Assembly: GCF_004361695.1 (NCBI RefSeq)
Contig: NZ_SNVW01000002.1
Coordinates: 372,001-436,000, forward strand
DNA length: 64,000 nt
Direction: 5' to 3'
DNA from: Curtobacterium flaccumfaciens
GTDB lineage: Bacteria; Actinomycetota; Actinomycetes; Actinomycetales; Microbacteriaceae
Shown: in pieces, positions 43,501 through 51,849 of the stretch
Layout: the number at the start of each line of letters is the position of its first letter
Position numbering within the stretch: position 1 is the stretch's first letter
Notes under the pieces: generated by a model
What the model was told of the DNA's origin: nothing
The model's input: only the letters and a program-made list of their open reading frames with translations
Databases searched by the model: none
Translations under genes and position numbers: made by a program

Positions 43501-44463
43501 TCAGCGCGAGCGCAGCGACTCGCTCGGCAGCTCGCCGAAGCGTGCACGGTAGGTGGCCGAGAAGCGTCCGAGGTGCCCGAAGCCCCACGCCCGGGCGACG
43601 TCCGCGACCGAGGTGTCGTCGCGGTCACCGCGGACCAGGTCGGCCCGGGCACCGTCGAGCCGCACGCCGCGCAGCAGCTCGCCCGGCGTCTGGTCGAGAT
43701 GGCGGCGGAGGGACTGCTGCAGCCCGCGCGGACTGAGGCCCGCGGCCGCCGCGATCTCCGGCGTGCCGATCGGCTCGCGCGCGTGCTCGTGCACGAACTC
43801 GAGCGCCCGCCGCAGCCGCTCGTGCTCGGGGCCGCCGCCGGCCACCGTCGACCGCCAGCGGTTGCGCTCCGGGAAGGCCGCGATCGCCGCGGTGGCGAAC
43901 GCCTCGGCGATGTCGCGCTGGATCGTCGGGGTCATCTCGGTGTCGACGTCGAGCCAGGTCGACGCGTACCCGTGGACGACGGACTGCCAGGTGCGCATCC
44001 CCTCGGCGGTGGGCCGCCGGAGCGCGTCGAACGCGAAGTCGTCGTCGCCCGAGACGGAGCGGACGAAGTCGCGGTCGAGGTGCACCAGGTTCAGGGCGAT
44101 GTCGCGGTGGTGCAGCTCGTACGTGTCGGCGAAGGGCAGGACCACCGGGACGCCGGGCTCGAGGTGGACCGATTCGCCGGCGTGGGTGATCGTGCTCGTG
44201 CCGCCGCGCATCCAGACGACCAGGAACTCGTCGTCGACCCGGCTGTCGGTCTGCAGGTCGACGAGGAACCGGGACGACCGGAGCGACATCCGGCCGTCGC
44301 CCACGCCCGCGAAGTCCCAGTGCGACTGTGCACGGGTGCGGCGGACACGGGGCGAACGGAAGTCGTAGTCGCCGCCGAAGAAGGTCAGTGCCTGGTCGAC
44401 GTCGCTGCCGACGAGGCGTCGGAAGTACCGCTCGTCGGTCCGGGTCTCGCTCGTGGGCAACAT
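43501..44463 (-). CDS. AraC family transcriptional regulator
   Basis: The product has 320 residues. The N-terminal part (about 1-200) is a ligand/dimerisation domain of the AraC-binding type with cupin-like strands (TITHAGESVHLEPGVPVVLPFADTYELHHR). The C-terminal double helix-turn-helix (about 215-318) shows IGTPEIAAAAGLSPRGLQQSLRRHLDQTPGELLRGVRL in pieces and VADVARAWGFGHLGRFSATYRARFGELPSESL. It ends 25 bp before the GlcD-type gene on the same strand, so it may regulate that gene. ATG 44463 follows TACGTT by 7 nt. Confidence 0.87.
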   Translation of the reverse strand: MLPTSETRTDERYFRRLVGSDVDQALTFFGGDYDFRSPRVRRTRAQSHWDFAGVGDGRMSLRSSRFLVDLQTDSRVDDEFLVVWMRGGTSTITHAGESVHLEPGVPVVLPFADTYELHHRDIALNLVHLDRDFVRSVSGDDDFAFDALRRPTAEGMRTWQSVVHGYASTWLDVDTEMTPTIQRDIAEAFATAAIAAFPERNRWRSTVAGGGPEHERLRRALEFVHEHAREPIGTPEIAAAAGLSPRGLQQSLRRHLDQTPGELLRGVRLDGARADLVRGDRDDTSVADVARAWGFGHLGRFSATYRARFGELPSESLRSR

Positions 44464-44470
44464 GCACCAG

Positions 44471-44476
44471 AACGTA
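44471..44476 (-). promoter_or_regulatory. -10 element of a leaderless promoter for the AraC-type gene
   Basis: TACGTT on the minus strand, 7 nt before the ATG at 44463. Confidence 0.45.
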
Positions 44477-44511
44477 CGCGGCACCACCGACAAACTAGGT
44501 CGGATCGTGAC

Positions 44512-45474
44512 TCAGGGTTGGAGGATCGCCTGTCCGACGCTCTCGTCGAGGATGAGGTCCGTGACCAGTCCGGCGGCCAGCGCCCCGCGGAGCGACGCCG
44601 CCTTGGAACGGCCCGCGACGACGCACACCCGGCGCGGTGCGCGCTTGATCGTGTCGAGGTCCGGAGCTCCCGCACGGGCGTTCACGCTGATGTCCTTCCA
44701 CGACCCGTCGGCGCGGTAGAACACGGTCGACACGTCGCCGACGACCTTCGCCTTCGTGAGCTCGTCGCGGTCCTCGGGGTCGAGGTAGCCGCCCGAGTAG
44801 ACGTGCGAGGGGACCGGGGCCTGCGGCGCGCCGACACCGAACACGACGAGGTCCATCCGCTCGTGCAGGTCGAGCACGCGGCGGATCGAGCGCTCCCGGA
44901 ACAGGGCCTCCTTCGTCGCCGGGTCGTCGAAGAAGGCGGGCACCGGGAACTGTTGCACGAACGCGCCGTACGCCTCGCCGAACCGGCGGAGGATCTCGGA
45001 CGCGTAGACGATGCCCGTGGTGCGGGTGTTCGCGGCGCCGTTGATCTGCACGACGGTGGAGCCGTGCGTGGTCTTCGGCACGAGGTACCGGCTGACGGCG
45101 CTGACGGTCGACCCCCACGAGATGCCGATCACCATGTTCGACTCGACGTACTGCGTCAGGATGCGCGCGGCGGACAGCGCCACCCGTTCGAGCCGGTCGA
45201 CGTCGCTCGTGTGGTCCGGCACCGGTACGACGTGCGCGTGCACCCCGAAGCGCGAGCGGATGCTCCGGCTGAGCGCGGCGGCCTGGTCGAGGGGCGAGCG
45301 GATCTGGATGTCGACGAGCCCGGTGTCCCTGGCGTACTTGAGCAGGCGGGACACCGACGAGCGCGAGGTGCCGAGTTCGTCGGCGATCGCGTCCATCGTC
45401 AGGTCCTGCAGGTAGTACAGGTGGGCGGCGCGCAGCGCCTGCTGCGTGCGCATGGGCTGAGCCGCATCGCTCAT
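44512..45474 (-). CDS. SorC/DeoR-type sugar-binding transcriptional regulator, likely regulator of glpD
   Basis: The product has 320 residues. The N-terminal helix-turn-helix (about 10-60: AAHLYYLQDLTMDAIADELGTSRSSVSRLLKYARDTGLVDI, in pieces) precedes a SorC sugar-phosphate domain with GISWGSTVSAVSRYL, VQINGAANTRTTG and FGVGAP. It is divergent from glpD, and two palindromes TGCACG-N2-CGTGCA lie between the starts, one 28 bp upstream of its own ATG. Inference: it senses glycerol 3-phosphate or a related phosphate and controls glpD and itself. A second SorC-family gene is at 50.7 kb. Confidence 0.87.
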   Translation of the reverse strand: MSDAAQPMRTQQALRAAHLYYLQDLTMDAIADELGTSRSSVSRLLKYARDTGLVDIQIRSPLDQAAALSRSIRSRFGVHAHVVPVPDHTSDVDRLERVALSAARILTQYVESNMVIGISWGSTVSAVSRYLVPKTTHGSTVVQINGAANTRTTGIVYASEILRRFGEAYGAFVQQFPVPAFFDDPATKEALFRERSIRRVLDLHERMDLVVFGVGAPQAPVPSHVYSGGYLDPEDRDELTKAKVVGDVSTVFYRADGSWKDISVNARAGAPDLDTIKRAPRRVCVVAGRSKAASLRGALAAGLVTDLILDESVGQAILQP

Positions 45475-45501
45475 CGTGCTCCGATCGGTAGAACGCAACC
45501 A

Positions 45502-45515
45502 TGCACGGACGTGCA
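45502..45515. promoter_or_regulatory. Operator 1 between the SorC gene and glpD
   Basis: TGCACGGACGTGCA, a 14-bp palindrome (central GA), 28 bp upstream of the SorC-type ATG. Confidence 0.6.
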
Positions 45516-45576
45516 CGGCCTCTGCAACCCCTGTCGCGCCTCCAGACCCGCTCTGGAGCCCGTGCGACACGTGTGC

Positions 45577-45590
45577 TGCACGTTCGTGCA
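45577..45590. promoter_or_regulatory. Operator 2 between the SorC gene and glpD
   Basis: TGCACGTTCGTGCA, identical to operator 1 outside the two central bases, 80 bp upstream of the glpD ATG. The sites are 75 bp apart, allowing looping. A short inverted remnant of the 42-bp element (45534-45560) lies between them. Confidence 0.6.
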
Positions 45591-45669
45591 CGCGAGTTGC
45601 CCGGCCTCTCACGGGAGGCGCACGATCGGTGTCGAACACAACGAACCGATCAAGGAAGCGACGCAGCAG

Positions 45670-47412
45670 ATGTCGAAGAAGACGCAGCCCCGGAACACGG
45701 TGAACGCGCTCACGGAGCGCCCGAACGCACAGGTCCTCGTCGTGGGTGGCGGCATCAACGGCATCGCCACCTTCCGCGACCTCGCCCTGCAGGGCGTGGA
45801 CGTCGCCCTCGTCGAGCGCGGCGACTACGCCTCGGGCGCCTCCGCCGCCTCGAGCCACATGATCCACGGCGGGATCCGCTACCTCGAGAACGGCGAGTTC
45901 CGACTCGTCCGCGAGAGCGTGCAGGAGCGCAACGGCCTGATCCGCATCGCCCCGCACTACGTCAAGCCGCTGCAGACCACGATGCCGATCTTCTCCACGT
46001 TCTCCGGCATCATGAACGCGCCGCTGCGGATGCTCACGCACAAGCAGCGCTCCACGAAGGAGCGCGGCGCGATGCTCATCAAGATCGGCATGACGATCTA
46101 CGACTCCTTCTCGCGTGACGGCGGCTCCGTCCCGAAGCACGTCTTCCGCACCAAGAAGGCCGCGCTCGAGGACATGCCGGCGCTCAACAAGGACCTCAAG
46201 TACACGGGCACCTACTACGACGCCTCGGTGCACGAGCCCGAGCGGCTCGCGCTCGACGTGCTCAAGGACGGCCTCGCCGCGGGAGGCGACAAGGCACGCG
46301 CAGTCAACTACGTCGAGGCCGCGGGCACCCGCGACGGCGGCGTGGTGCTGCGCGACCGCGAGACCGGCGACGAGTTCGTCTTCACGGCGGACGTCGTCAT
46401 CAACGCCTCCGGCCCCTGGACCGACCTGACGAACGGCGCGTTCGGCGGCGAGACGAAGTTCATGGGCGGCACGAAGGGCTCCCACATCGTCGTCGACAAC
46501 CCCGAGCTCCTCGAGGCGACGAAGGGCCGCGAGCTGTTCTTCGAGAACAACGACGGCCGCATCGTCCTCATCTACCCGCTCAAGGGCCGGGTGCTCATCG
46601 GCACGACCGACATCGACGCCGACCCGTCGAAGCCGGTCACCACGACCGACGAGGAGATCGACTACTTCTTCGGGCTCGTCAAGCACGTGTTCCCGCAGAT
46701 CGACGTCACGCGCGACCACATCGTCTACAGCTACTCCGGCATCCGCCCGCTCCCCCGCCACGAGGACACCGCCCCCGGCTTCGTGTCGCGTGACTACCGG
46801 ATCGTGGACACCCCGATCGCCGGACTGCCGAAGTCGACCGTGCTGTCGCTCGTCGGTGGCAAGTGGACGACGTTCCGTGCCCTCGCCGCACACCTCTCCA
46901 CGGAGGCCACCACGAAGCTCGGGATGGCCCGCAAGGTCGACACCACCGGCATGCCGATCGGCGGTGGCAAGGAGTACCCGACCACCGACGCGCAGCGTGC
47001 GCTGTGGATCAAGTCGCACCGTGACGGCCTCGACGAGTCGATCGTCGACGGGCTGCTCGAGCGCTACGGCACCCGTGCCGCCGAGGTCGTGGACGTCCTG
47101 GTGGACGGCCCGGTCGAGGCGCTCGAGTCCGAGCCGACCCTCACCCGAGCCGAGGTCGCGTACTTCGCCCGCCACGAGCAGGCCGTGCACCTGGTCGACG
47201 TGGTGCTGCGTCGCACGAACCTCGCGTTCGTCGGCGGGGTCACGATCGACCTGCTCGACGAGCTCGCCGACGTGATGGCCGAGACCCTCGGCTGGACGCC
47301 GGAGGAGCGCGCGGACGAGGTCCAGCGCACCCTCGACGTCCTGCGCGAGTCGCACGGGGTCATCGTGCCGCTGACGGCATCGGCTCCGGCGTCCGCGTCG
47401 CAGCCCGCGTAG
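45670..47412 (+). CDS. glpD: Glycerol-3-phosphate dehydrogenase (FAD, respiratory)
   Basis: The product has 580 residues. It oxidises sn-glycerol 3-phosphate to dihydroxyacetone phosphate and passes electrons to quinone at the membrane. FAD-binding VLVVGGGINGIATFRDLALQG is near residue 17; AASSHMIHGGIRYLENGEF, VFRTKKAALEDMP, GTKGSHIVVDNP, IYPLKGRVLIGTTD and GGKWTTFR are GlpD signatures, and the C-terminal helical domain (about 400-560) is complete. AAGGAAG lies about 12 nt before the ATG. No glpF or glpK is in the window. It is followed by a perfect 46-bp palindrome. Confidence 0.95.
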   Translation: MSKKTQPRNTVNALTERPNAQVLVVGGGINGIATFRDLALQGVDVALVERGDYASGASAASSHMIHGGIRYLENGEFRLVRESVQERNGLIRIAPHYVKPLQTTMPIFSTFSGIMNAPLRMLTHKQRSTKERGAMLIKIGMTIYDSFSRDGGSVPKHVFRTKKAALEDMPALNKDLKYTGTYYDASVHEPERLALDVLKDGLAAGGDKARAVNYVEAAGTRDGGVVLRDRETGDEFVFTADVVINASGPWTDLTNGAFGGETKFMGGTKGSHIVVDNPELLEATKGRELFFENNDGRIVLIYPLKGRVLIGTTDIDADPSKPVTTTDEEIDYFFGLVKHVFPQIDVTRDHIVYSYSGIRPLPRHEDTAPGFVSRDYRIVDTPIAGLPKSTVLSLVGGKWTTFRALAAHLSTEATTKLGMARKVDTTGMPIGGGKEYPTTDAQRALWIKSHRDGLDESIVDGLLERYGTRAAEVVDVLVDGPVEALESEPTLTRAEVAYFARHEQAVHLVDVVLRRTNLAFVGGVTIDLLDELADVMAETLGWTPEERADEVQRTLDVLRESHGVIVPLTASAPASASQPA

Positions 47413-47428
47413 TCGACGCGACGACACG

Positions 47429-47474
47429 ACGGACGGGAGGCACGGTGCCAGCTGGCACCGTGCCTCCCGTCCGT
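47429..47474. terminator. Perfect 46-bp palindrome after glpD
   Basis: 23 bp beginning ACGGACGGGAGGCACGG are followed by their exact complement. It serves convergent glpD and the histidine phosphatase gene. The GGGAGGCACGG core resembles a diverged version of the 42-bp element arm. Confidence 0.8.
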
Positions 47475-47494
47475 CCGTGGTCGCGTCGACCGCC

Positions 47495-48151
47495 TCAGTA
47501 GCGTTCGCCCGTCGGGTCCGGCGCCGTCCGGTCGATGAGCTCCTCGCCACCGACGGGCTCGCCTTCCCAGTCGACCAGGCGCCAGCCGTCGGCGAACGAG
47601 CCCTCGAGCTCGACGATCCCGGTGTTCTCGAGGTGCCGCTGCGTGCCGAAGTGGTCCGGCGTGTTGTGCGCGGCCGCACTCGCCCACGTCCGGATCGCTG
47701 CGCCGTGGCTGACGGCCGCCGCGACGTCGACGCCGGTGGCCTCGATCTGCCGGACCGCTTCGTCGTAGCGCGCGAAGAACTCCTCGCCGCTCTCGGCTCC
47801 GGGCATCCGGGTGCTGCGGTCGCCGCCCGACCAGCCGTGCACCGTCGAGATGTACATCTGCACGGACACCCGGTCACTCTTGCCCTGGGTGTCGCCGGCC
47901 TCGATCTCGCGGAGGCCGGGCAGCACCACCGGCTCGAGCCCGAGCGCGGCGGCGAGCGGTGCCGCGGTGACCTGCGTCCGGACCATCGTCGAGGTGAAGA
48001 GCCGCTCGATCCCCCGGTCCGCGAGGGCCTCGGGGAGCGCGTCGGCCTGCCGCTGCCCGAGCTCCGTCAGGCCCGGCCCGGGCACCTCGGCGTCGAGGAC
48101 GCCGTTCACGTTCGCAGGGGTCTGGCCGTGGCGGATGAGCAGCAGTCGCAT
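47495..48151 (-). CDS. Histidine phosphatase (phosphoglycerate mutase-like)
   Basis: The product has 218 residues. LLLIRHGQTPANVNG carries the phosphohistidine RHG, PALLRSTMVRTQVTA-like positions read as FTSTMVRTQVTAAPLA, LREIEAGDTQGKS supplies the catalytic Glu region, and AAVSHGAAIRTW the second His. It is a cofactor-independent-type phosphatase of broad or unknown substrate rather than a glycolytic mutase. The ATG follows TAGGGT by 6 nt. Confidence 0.85.
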   Translation of the reverse strand: MRLLLIRHGQTPANVNGVLDAEVPGPGLTELGQRQADALPEALADRGIERLFTSTMVRTQVTAAPLAAALGLEPVVLPGLREIEAGDTQGKSDRVSVQMYISTVHGWSGGDRSTRMPGAESGEEFFARYDEAVRQIEATGVDVAAAVSHGAAIRTWASAAAHNTPDHFGTQRHLENTGIVELEGSFADGWRLVDWEGEPVGGEELIDRTAPDPTGERY

Positions 48152-48157
48152 GGATCC

Positions 48158-48163
48158 ACCCTA
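48158..48163 (-). promoter_or_regulatory. -10 element of a leaderless promoter for the histidine phosphatase gene
   Basis: TAGGGT on the minus strand, 6 nt before the ATG at 48151. Confidence 0.5.
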
Positions 48164-48199
48164 CGGACCACCGCCGACGTCACCCCGGTGTGCGTCGAC

Positions 48200-48345
48200 G
48201 CGAAACGACAGCGGCGACGTCGTACGACCACGACGGTGTCGTTCTTCGCGGGGCGCGACGCACCGCGAAGGCAACGAACGACGAGGCCGATGTCGTACGA
48301 CGACGACCTCGTCGTTCCGAGTCGAGCAACCCGCAGCGCCCCGCA
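48200..48345. repeat. Two hairpins sharing GTCGTACGAC
   Basis: GCGAAACGAC pairs imperfectly with GTCGTTCTTCGC, and a following GAACGACGAGG pairs with CCTCGTCGTTC. Both loops contain GTCGTACGAC. A third kind of intergenic palindrome in the window, in the gap between the MHS-type transporter and the phosphatase. Confidence 0.5.
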
Positions 48346-48360
48346 GCGCCCCGGCACCCC

Positions 48361-48406
48361 CGCGTCAGCGCGCCGGCACGGCCCGCGTCAGCGCGCCGGC
48401 ACGGCC
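48361..48406. repeat. 23-bp tandem duplication spanning the transporter stop codon
   Basis: CGCGTCAGCGCGCCGGCACG plus GCC occurs twice in a row. The right-hand copy holds the stop (48388-48390) and last codons of the leftward transporter gene, the left-hand copy is non-coding. A 10-bp CCGCAGCGCC pair lies just beyond. Confidence 0.85.
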
Positions 48407-49920
48407 TCGGCATCGGCGGCGTCGCGCGCGGCCTCGGTCACGGCGTCCTGCGCGGCGAACGGCAGGTCCCCGAGGTCGAGGTGCGGGTTCGTGTCCTGCG
48501 TGAGCACGAGCTCGCGGGCCTCGTCCTCGGTCTCCACCGCGGGCATCGACCCGGGCAGCGGACGCTTCGAGGACTCCTTCATGCAGAAGACCCCGATCGC
48601 GCCGACGACGCTCATCGCCATCAGGAAGTACGCCGGCGCGAGGTCGTCGCCCGTCGCGGTCAGCAGCGCCTGCACGATGAGGGGCGTCGTCCCGCCGAAC
48701 ACCGCGATCGCGATGTTGTACGCGAACCCCATCCCGCCGTACCGCGTCGACGTCGGGAAGAGCGCGGGCAGCGACGCAGCCTGGTTCGACACCCACAGCG
48801 CCGTCATCAGCGCGAGCAGGCCGAGTCCGGCGAGCGTCGACCACTGCTCGCCGTGGCCGATGAGCAGGAACGCGGGCACGACGAGCACGACGGTGGTGGC
48901 GGCCCCGATCCACATCACGACCCGTCGGCCGAGGCGGTCGGAGAGCTTGCCGGTGAGCGGGAGCATCAGCGCGAGCAGGACGAGGACGGGGATCGTCAGC
49001 AGCGTGCCGTCGAGCGCGGAGTACCCGAGCGCGTCAGTGAGGTACGTCGGCATGTACGAGGTGAGCGCGTAACCGACGGTGTTCGACGCGGCGACGAGCA
49101 TCACGGCGATGACGATCGGGCGCCAGTGGTCGCGGACCATGACGAACACGTTCGCGGGACGCTCGCCGGAGAGCGTCACCCGCGTGGAGGTCGCTGCCTC
49201 CTGCGCGGCCTGGGTGGCCTGGAACACCGGGGACTCCTCGATGCGCAGGCGGAACCAGATCGCGACGACGCCGATGACCCCGGCGGCGAGGAACGGGAAG
49301 CGCCAGCCGTAGGCCGTCATCGCCTCCTCGCCCAGGGTGATCTGCAGCACGGAGACGACGGTGGCGCCGAGCGCGAAGCCGAGGTAGCTGCCGAAGTCCA
49401 GGATGCTCGCGAAGAACCCGCGGCGACGGTCCGGGGCGTACTCGGTGACGAACGTCGTCGCCCCGGCGTACTCACCGCCGGTCGAGAAGCCCTGCGCGAG
49501 CTTCAGCACGACCAGGACGATCGGTGCGAACACCCCGATCGTGGCGTAGGCGGGCAGCGCTCCGATCAGGAACGTCGACGCCGCCATCATGATGAGCGTC
49601 GTCGCGAGGACCTTCTGGCGGCCGATGCGGTCACCGAGCCGTCCGAACACGATGCCGCCGAGCGGACGGGCGACGTAGGTCGCGGCGAAGACACCGAGAC
49701 TGAACAGGATCTGCACCGCGGGTTCGGCGGTGGGGAGGAAGACCTTCCCCATCGTGACGGCGAGGTAGCCGTACACGCCGACGTCGTACCACTCCATGGT
49801 GTTGCCGACGACCATGCCGCTGACGGCTCGGCGCATCATGCTCTTGTCGACCACGGTGACGTCGCTCTCGCGCAGTCGTCGGTGCGGTCGGGTGTGGGTA
49901 CTGCTGGGATCGGAACCCAT
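48388..49920 (-). CDS. MFS transporter, metabolite:H+ symporter (MHS) type
   Basis: The product has 510 residues with twelve predicted helices. The N-terminal SGMVVGNTMEWYDVGVYGYLA and YVARPLGGIVFGRLGDRIGRQKVL are signatures of the ProP/KgtP/ShiA group, with the DRxGR loop repeated as GKLSDRLGRRVVM. Substrates in this group are betaine, proline, citrate, ketoglutarate or shikimate; none can be preferred. The C terminus has a charged tail of about 60 residues. GAGGAGA precedes the ATG. Its last codons are duplicated downstream. Confidence 0.88.
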   Translation of the reverse strand: MGSDPSSTHTRPHRRLRESDVTVVDKSMMRRAVSGMVVGNTMEWYDVGVYGYLAVTMGKVFLPTAEPAVQILFSLGVFAATYVARPLGGIVFGRLGDRIGRQKVLATTLIMMAASTFLIGALPAYATIGVFAPIVLVVLKLAQGFSTGGEYAGATTFVTEYAPDRRRGFFASILDFGSYLGFALGATVVSVLQITLGEEAMTAYGWRFPFLAAGVIGVVAIWFRLRIEESPVFQATQAAQEAATSTRVTLSGERPANVFVMVRDHWRPIVIAVMLVAASNTVGYALTSYMPTYLTDALGYSALDGTLLTIPVLVLLALMLPLTGKLSDRLGRRVVMWIGAATTVVLVVPAFLLIGHGEQWSTLAGLGLLALMTALWVSNQAASLPALFPTSTRYGGMGFAYNIAIAVFGGTTPLIVQALLTATGDDLAPAYFLMAMSVVGAIGVFCMKESSKRPLPGSMPAVETEDEARELVLTQDTNPHLDLGDLPFAAQDAVTEAARDAADAEAVPAR

Positions 49921-50098
49921 GCATCTCTCCTCGGTGGATCGGCGGGCCGACGGGTACCGGCCCGGGAACAGCGAGCGACGTTACCGAGCAACCGAAATGT
50001 CATTGGCCGGTGATTCTCAGGGAACGGCGTGTCACCCGGACGGGGGTCATGCCCGATCCGCTTCCCCGCGCGGAAGCGGCGCGACGGTAACGAGGTCA

Positions 50099-50104
50099 TA
50101 ACAT
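50099..50104 (+). promoter_or_regulatory. -10 element of a leaderless promoter for the DinB gene
   Basis: TAACAT, 7 nt before the ATG at 50112; the region just upstream is locally A/T-rich. Confidence 0.55.
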
Positions 50105-50111
50105 CGGCACC

Positions 50112-50636
50112 ATGGCGATCGAACCCGAGACGAAGAACTGGACGTGGGTCATCGAGGCCGCGTGCCCCGAGTGCGGCTACGACGGCAGCACGGTGACCAT
50201 CGGCGACGTGCCGGGCATCATCGAGGCGAACGCCGCCGCGTGGCCCGCGGTGCTCGGCCGCGACGACGTGCACGAGCGTCCGGACGACCACACATGGTCA
50301 CCGCTGGAGTACGGCGCACACGTGCGTGACGTGCACCGGAAGATGGCGGAACGGCTCGCGCTCATGCTCGCCGAGGACGCCCCGACGTTCCCGAACTGGG
50401 ACCAGGACGCCACCGCGGTCGAGGACCGCTACGGCGAACAGGACCCGGCGACGGTCGCCCGGGAGCTCGGCGAGGCGGCGCACCGCGCGGCGCGGGCGTT
50501 CGACGACGTCCACCCCGACCAGCTCGAGCGCACCGGCCTCCGGTCCGACGGCAGCGCCTTCACGGTCGCGACCCTCGCCACCTACTACGCGCACGACCCG
50601 GTGCACCACCTGTGGGACGTGCGGCGGACGCACTAG
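50112..50636 (+). CDS. DinB family protein
   Basis: The product has 174 residues. After a beta-containing N terminus with a CPECGY motif that could bind a metal, TWSPLEYGAHVRDVHRKMAERLALML and a final TYYAHDPVHHLWDVRRTH provide the three histidines expected for the DinB four-helix bundle metal site (EYGAHVRD, YYAHD, HHLWD). Related proteins include mycothiol- and bacillithiol-dependent transferases. The reaction is unknown. The N-terminal Cys pair is an addition not usual in the family. Confidence 0.78.
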   Translation: MAIEPETKNWTWVIEAACPECGYDGSTVTIGDVPGIIEANAAAWPAVLGRDDVHERPDDHTWSPLEYGAHVRDVHRKMAERLALMLAEDAPTFPNWDQDATAVEDRYGEQDPATVARELGEAAHRAARAFDDVHPDQLERTGLRSDGSAFTVATLATYYAHDPVHHLWDVRRTH

Positions 50637-50651
50637 ACGTCCCCATCTTCG

Positions 50652-50693
50652 GGCCTGGAGGCGCGGGGCGGGCCCGCCCCGCGCCTCCAGGCC
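50652..50693. repeat. Full 42-bp palindromic element, perfect
   Basis: GGCCTGGAGGCGCGGGGCGGG followed directly by its exact complement. It lies between the convergent DinB and SorC-type genes. Confidence 0.85.
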
Positions 50694-50708
50694 GACGGCG
50701 GGAACCGC

Positions 50709-51674
50709 TCAGGCGAGCGCGTCCAGCAGGGCGCGCGCGGTCGCGGCATCCGTGACCAGCTCGTTCACGAGCCCGGCACGGACCGCACCGATGATGCTCG
50801 GGACCTTCGCGGCGCCGACCGCGACCCCGACGGCGTGCGGCACGTCGGCGAGCAGCGCGCGCGAGGTCCGCACCATCCGATCGCTGCCGGGGAACTCAAT
50901 CGCGGAGCCGTCGGCGGCGTAGAAGTTGAGGCAGACGTCACCGGCTGCCTGGTCGAACGCGGCATCCTCGACGGGGACCCCGCGGGCGAGGGCATCCCGG
51001 GTCGGGGTCGGCGCACCGATGCCGAGGATCGCTCCCTTGGCTCGCGACCACAGGCCGACGACGTGCTGGAACGCCGGGTCCTCGTCGAGCGAGGAGCGCA
51101 TCGCCGGCGAGGGCAGCGCCTGCGCGAAGAGGAACGCCGGGATCGCTCCCGAGTGCTCGGCGGCGGTCCGGGTGATCTCGTTCGTCTGGAACCACGGCAT
51201 CGGGTCGGCCTGCCCGCCCACGGTGGGGACGAGCTGGACGCCGGCGAGCGGGGGCATGCCGGAGCGTGCGACGTCGTGGACGGTGCGCCCCGACGACATC
51301 AGGACGGCGTCGCCCGGCACCAGGGCCATCCCCTCGAGAGCGGCCGCGACCGGTGCGGCGAGGTCGGCGCCGAGCGTGGCGGCGTGCGTCACGGCGGCGA
51401 GGTGCACGGCACGGAGCCCGAGCACGACCTGCAACCGTTCGGCGAGTGCGACGGTCTCGTCCTGGAACGGGTCGACGACCTCGATGCGGACGAGTCCGGC
51501 TTTCCGGGCCTCGGCGACGAGCCGGCTGACGGTCGGACGGGAGACCCCGAGCCGCGCGGCGATCTCGACCTGCGTGGCGTCCTCGAGGTAGTACATCCGC
51601 GCCGCCTGGTACACGGTGTCCAGGGGGAAACGGGTCCGGGCAGCCTCCGTGCCGGCAGCGGTCTCGGAGGACAT
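50709..51674 (-). CDS. SorC family sugar-binding transcriptional regulator
   Basis: The product has 321 residues. The helix-turn-helix is at about 18-65 (AARMYYLEDATQVEIAARLGVSRPTVSRLVAEARKAGLVRI, in pieces), then the SorC effector domain with GDAVLMSSGRTVHDVARSG, PTVGGQAD and LGIGAPTPT. It is divergent from an RpiB-type isomerase gene that it probably controls; the effector would be a sugar or polyol phosphate. AAGGG lies 9 nt before the ATG at 51674. It shares family but little close identity with the regulator beside glpD. Confidence 0.87.
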   Translation of the reverse strand: MSSETAAGTEAARTRFPLDTVYQAARMYYLEDATQVEIAARLGVSRPTVSRLVAEARKAGLVRIEVVDPFQDETVALAERLQVVLGLRAVHLAAVTHAATLGADLAAPVAAALEGMALVPGDAVLMSSGRTVHDVARSGMPPLAGVQLVPTVGGQADPMPWFQTNEITRTAAEHSGAIPAFLFAQALPSPAMRSSLDEDPAFQHVVGLWSRAKGAILGIGAPTPTRDALARGVPVEDAAFDQAAGDVCLNFYAADGSAIEFPGSDRMVRTSRALLADVPHAVGVAVGAAKVPSIIGAVRAGLVNELVTDAATARALLDALA

Positions 51675-51774
51675 GGAGCGGGACCCTTCGGTTCGTTTCG
51701 GGGTTCGTCCGGAGGCGCGCTCGGAGGCTCGTTCGGACACCGTGATCGTAGTCCGGGCGACCATCGGAAATGCT

Positions 51775-51804
51775 GTTCTGGACGGATGTTCAGCGGTGTA
51801 CCCT
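51775..51804 (+). promoter_or_regulatory. Likely promoter and operator of the RpiB-type gene
   Basis: TTCTGG (51776) and TACCCT (51799) are spaced 17 bp, a plausible -35/-10. TGTTC occurs twice, 12 bp apart (51775, 51787), and could be a direct-repeat operator for the divergent SorC-type regulator. Confidence 0.35.
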
Positions 51805-51849
51805 CGTCGGTGGAGCCGCTGACCGCGGCAGAACCGGAAGGTGGAACGC

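Noticed and set aside
42685..45669. N-terminal extension of glpD by about 1000 codons
   Set aside because: It is antisense to the GlcD-type, AraC and SorC genes and lacks motifs; glpD begins at 45670.
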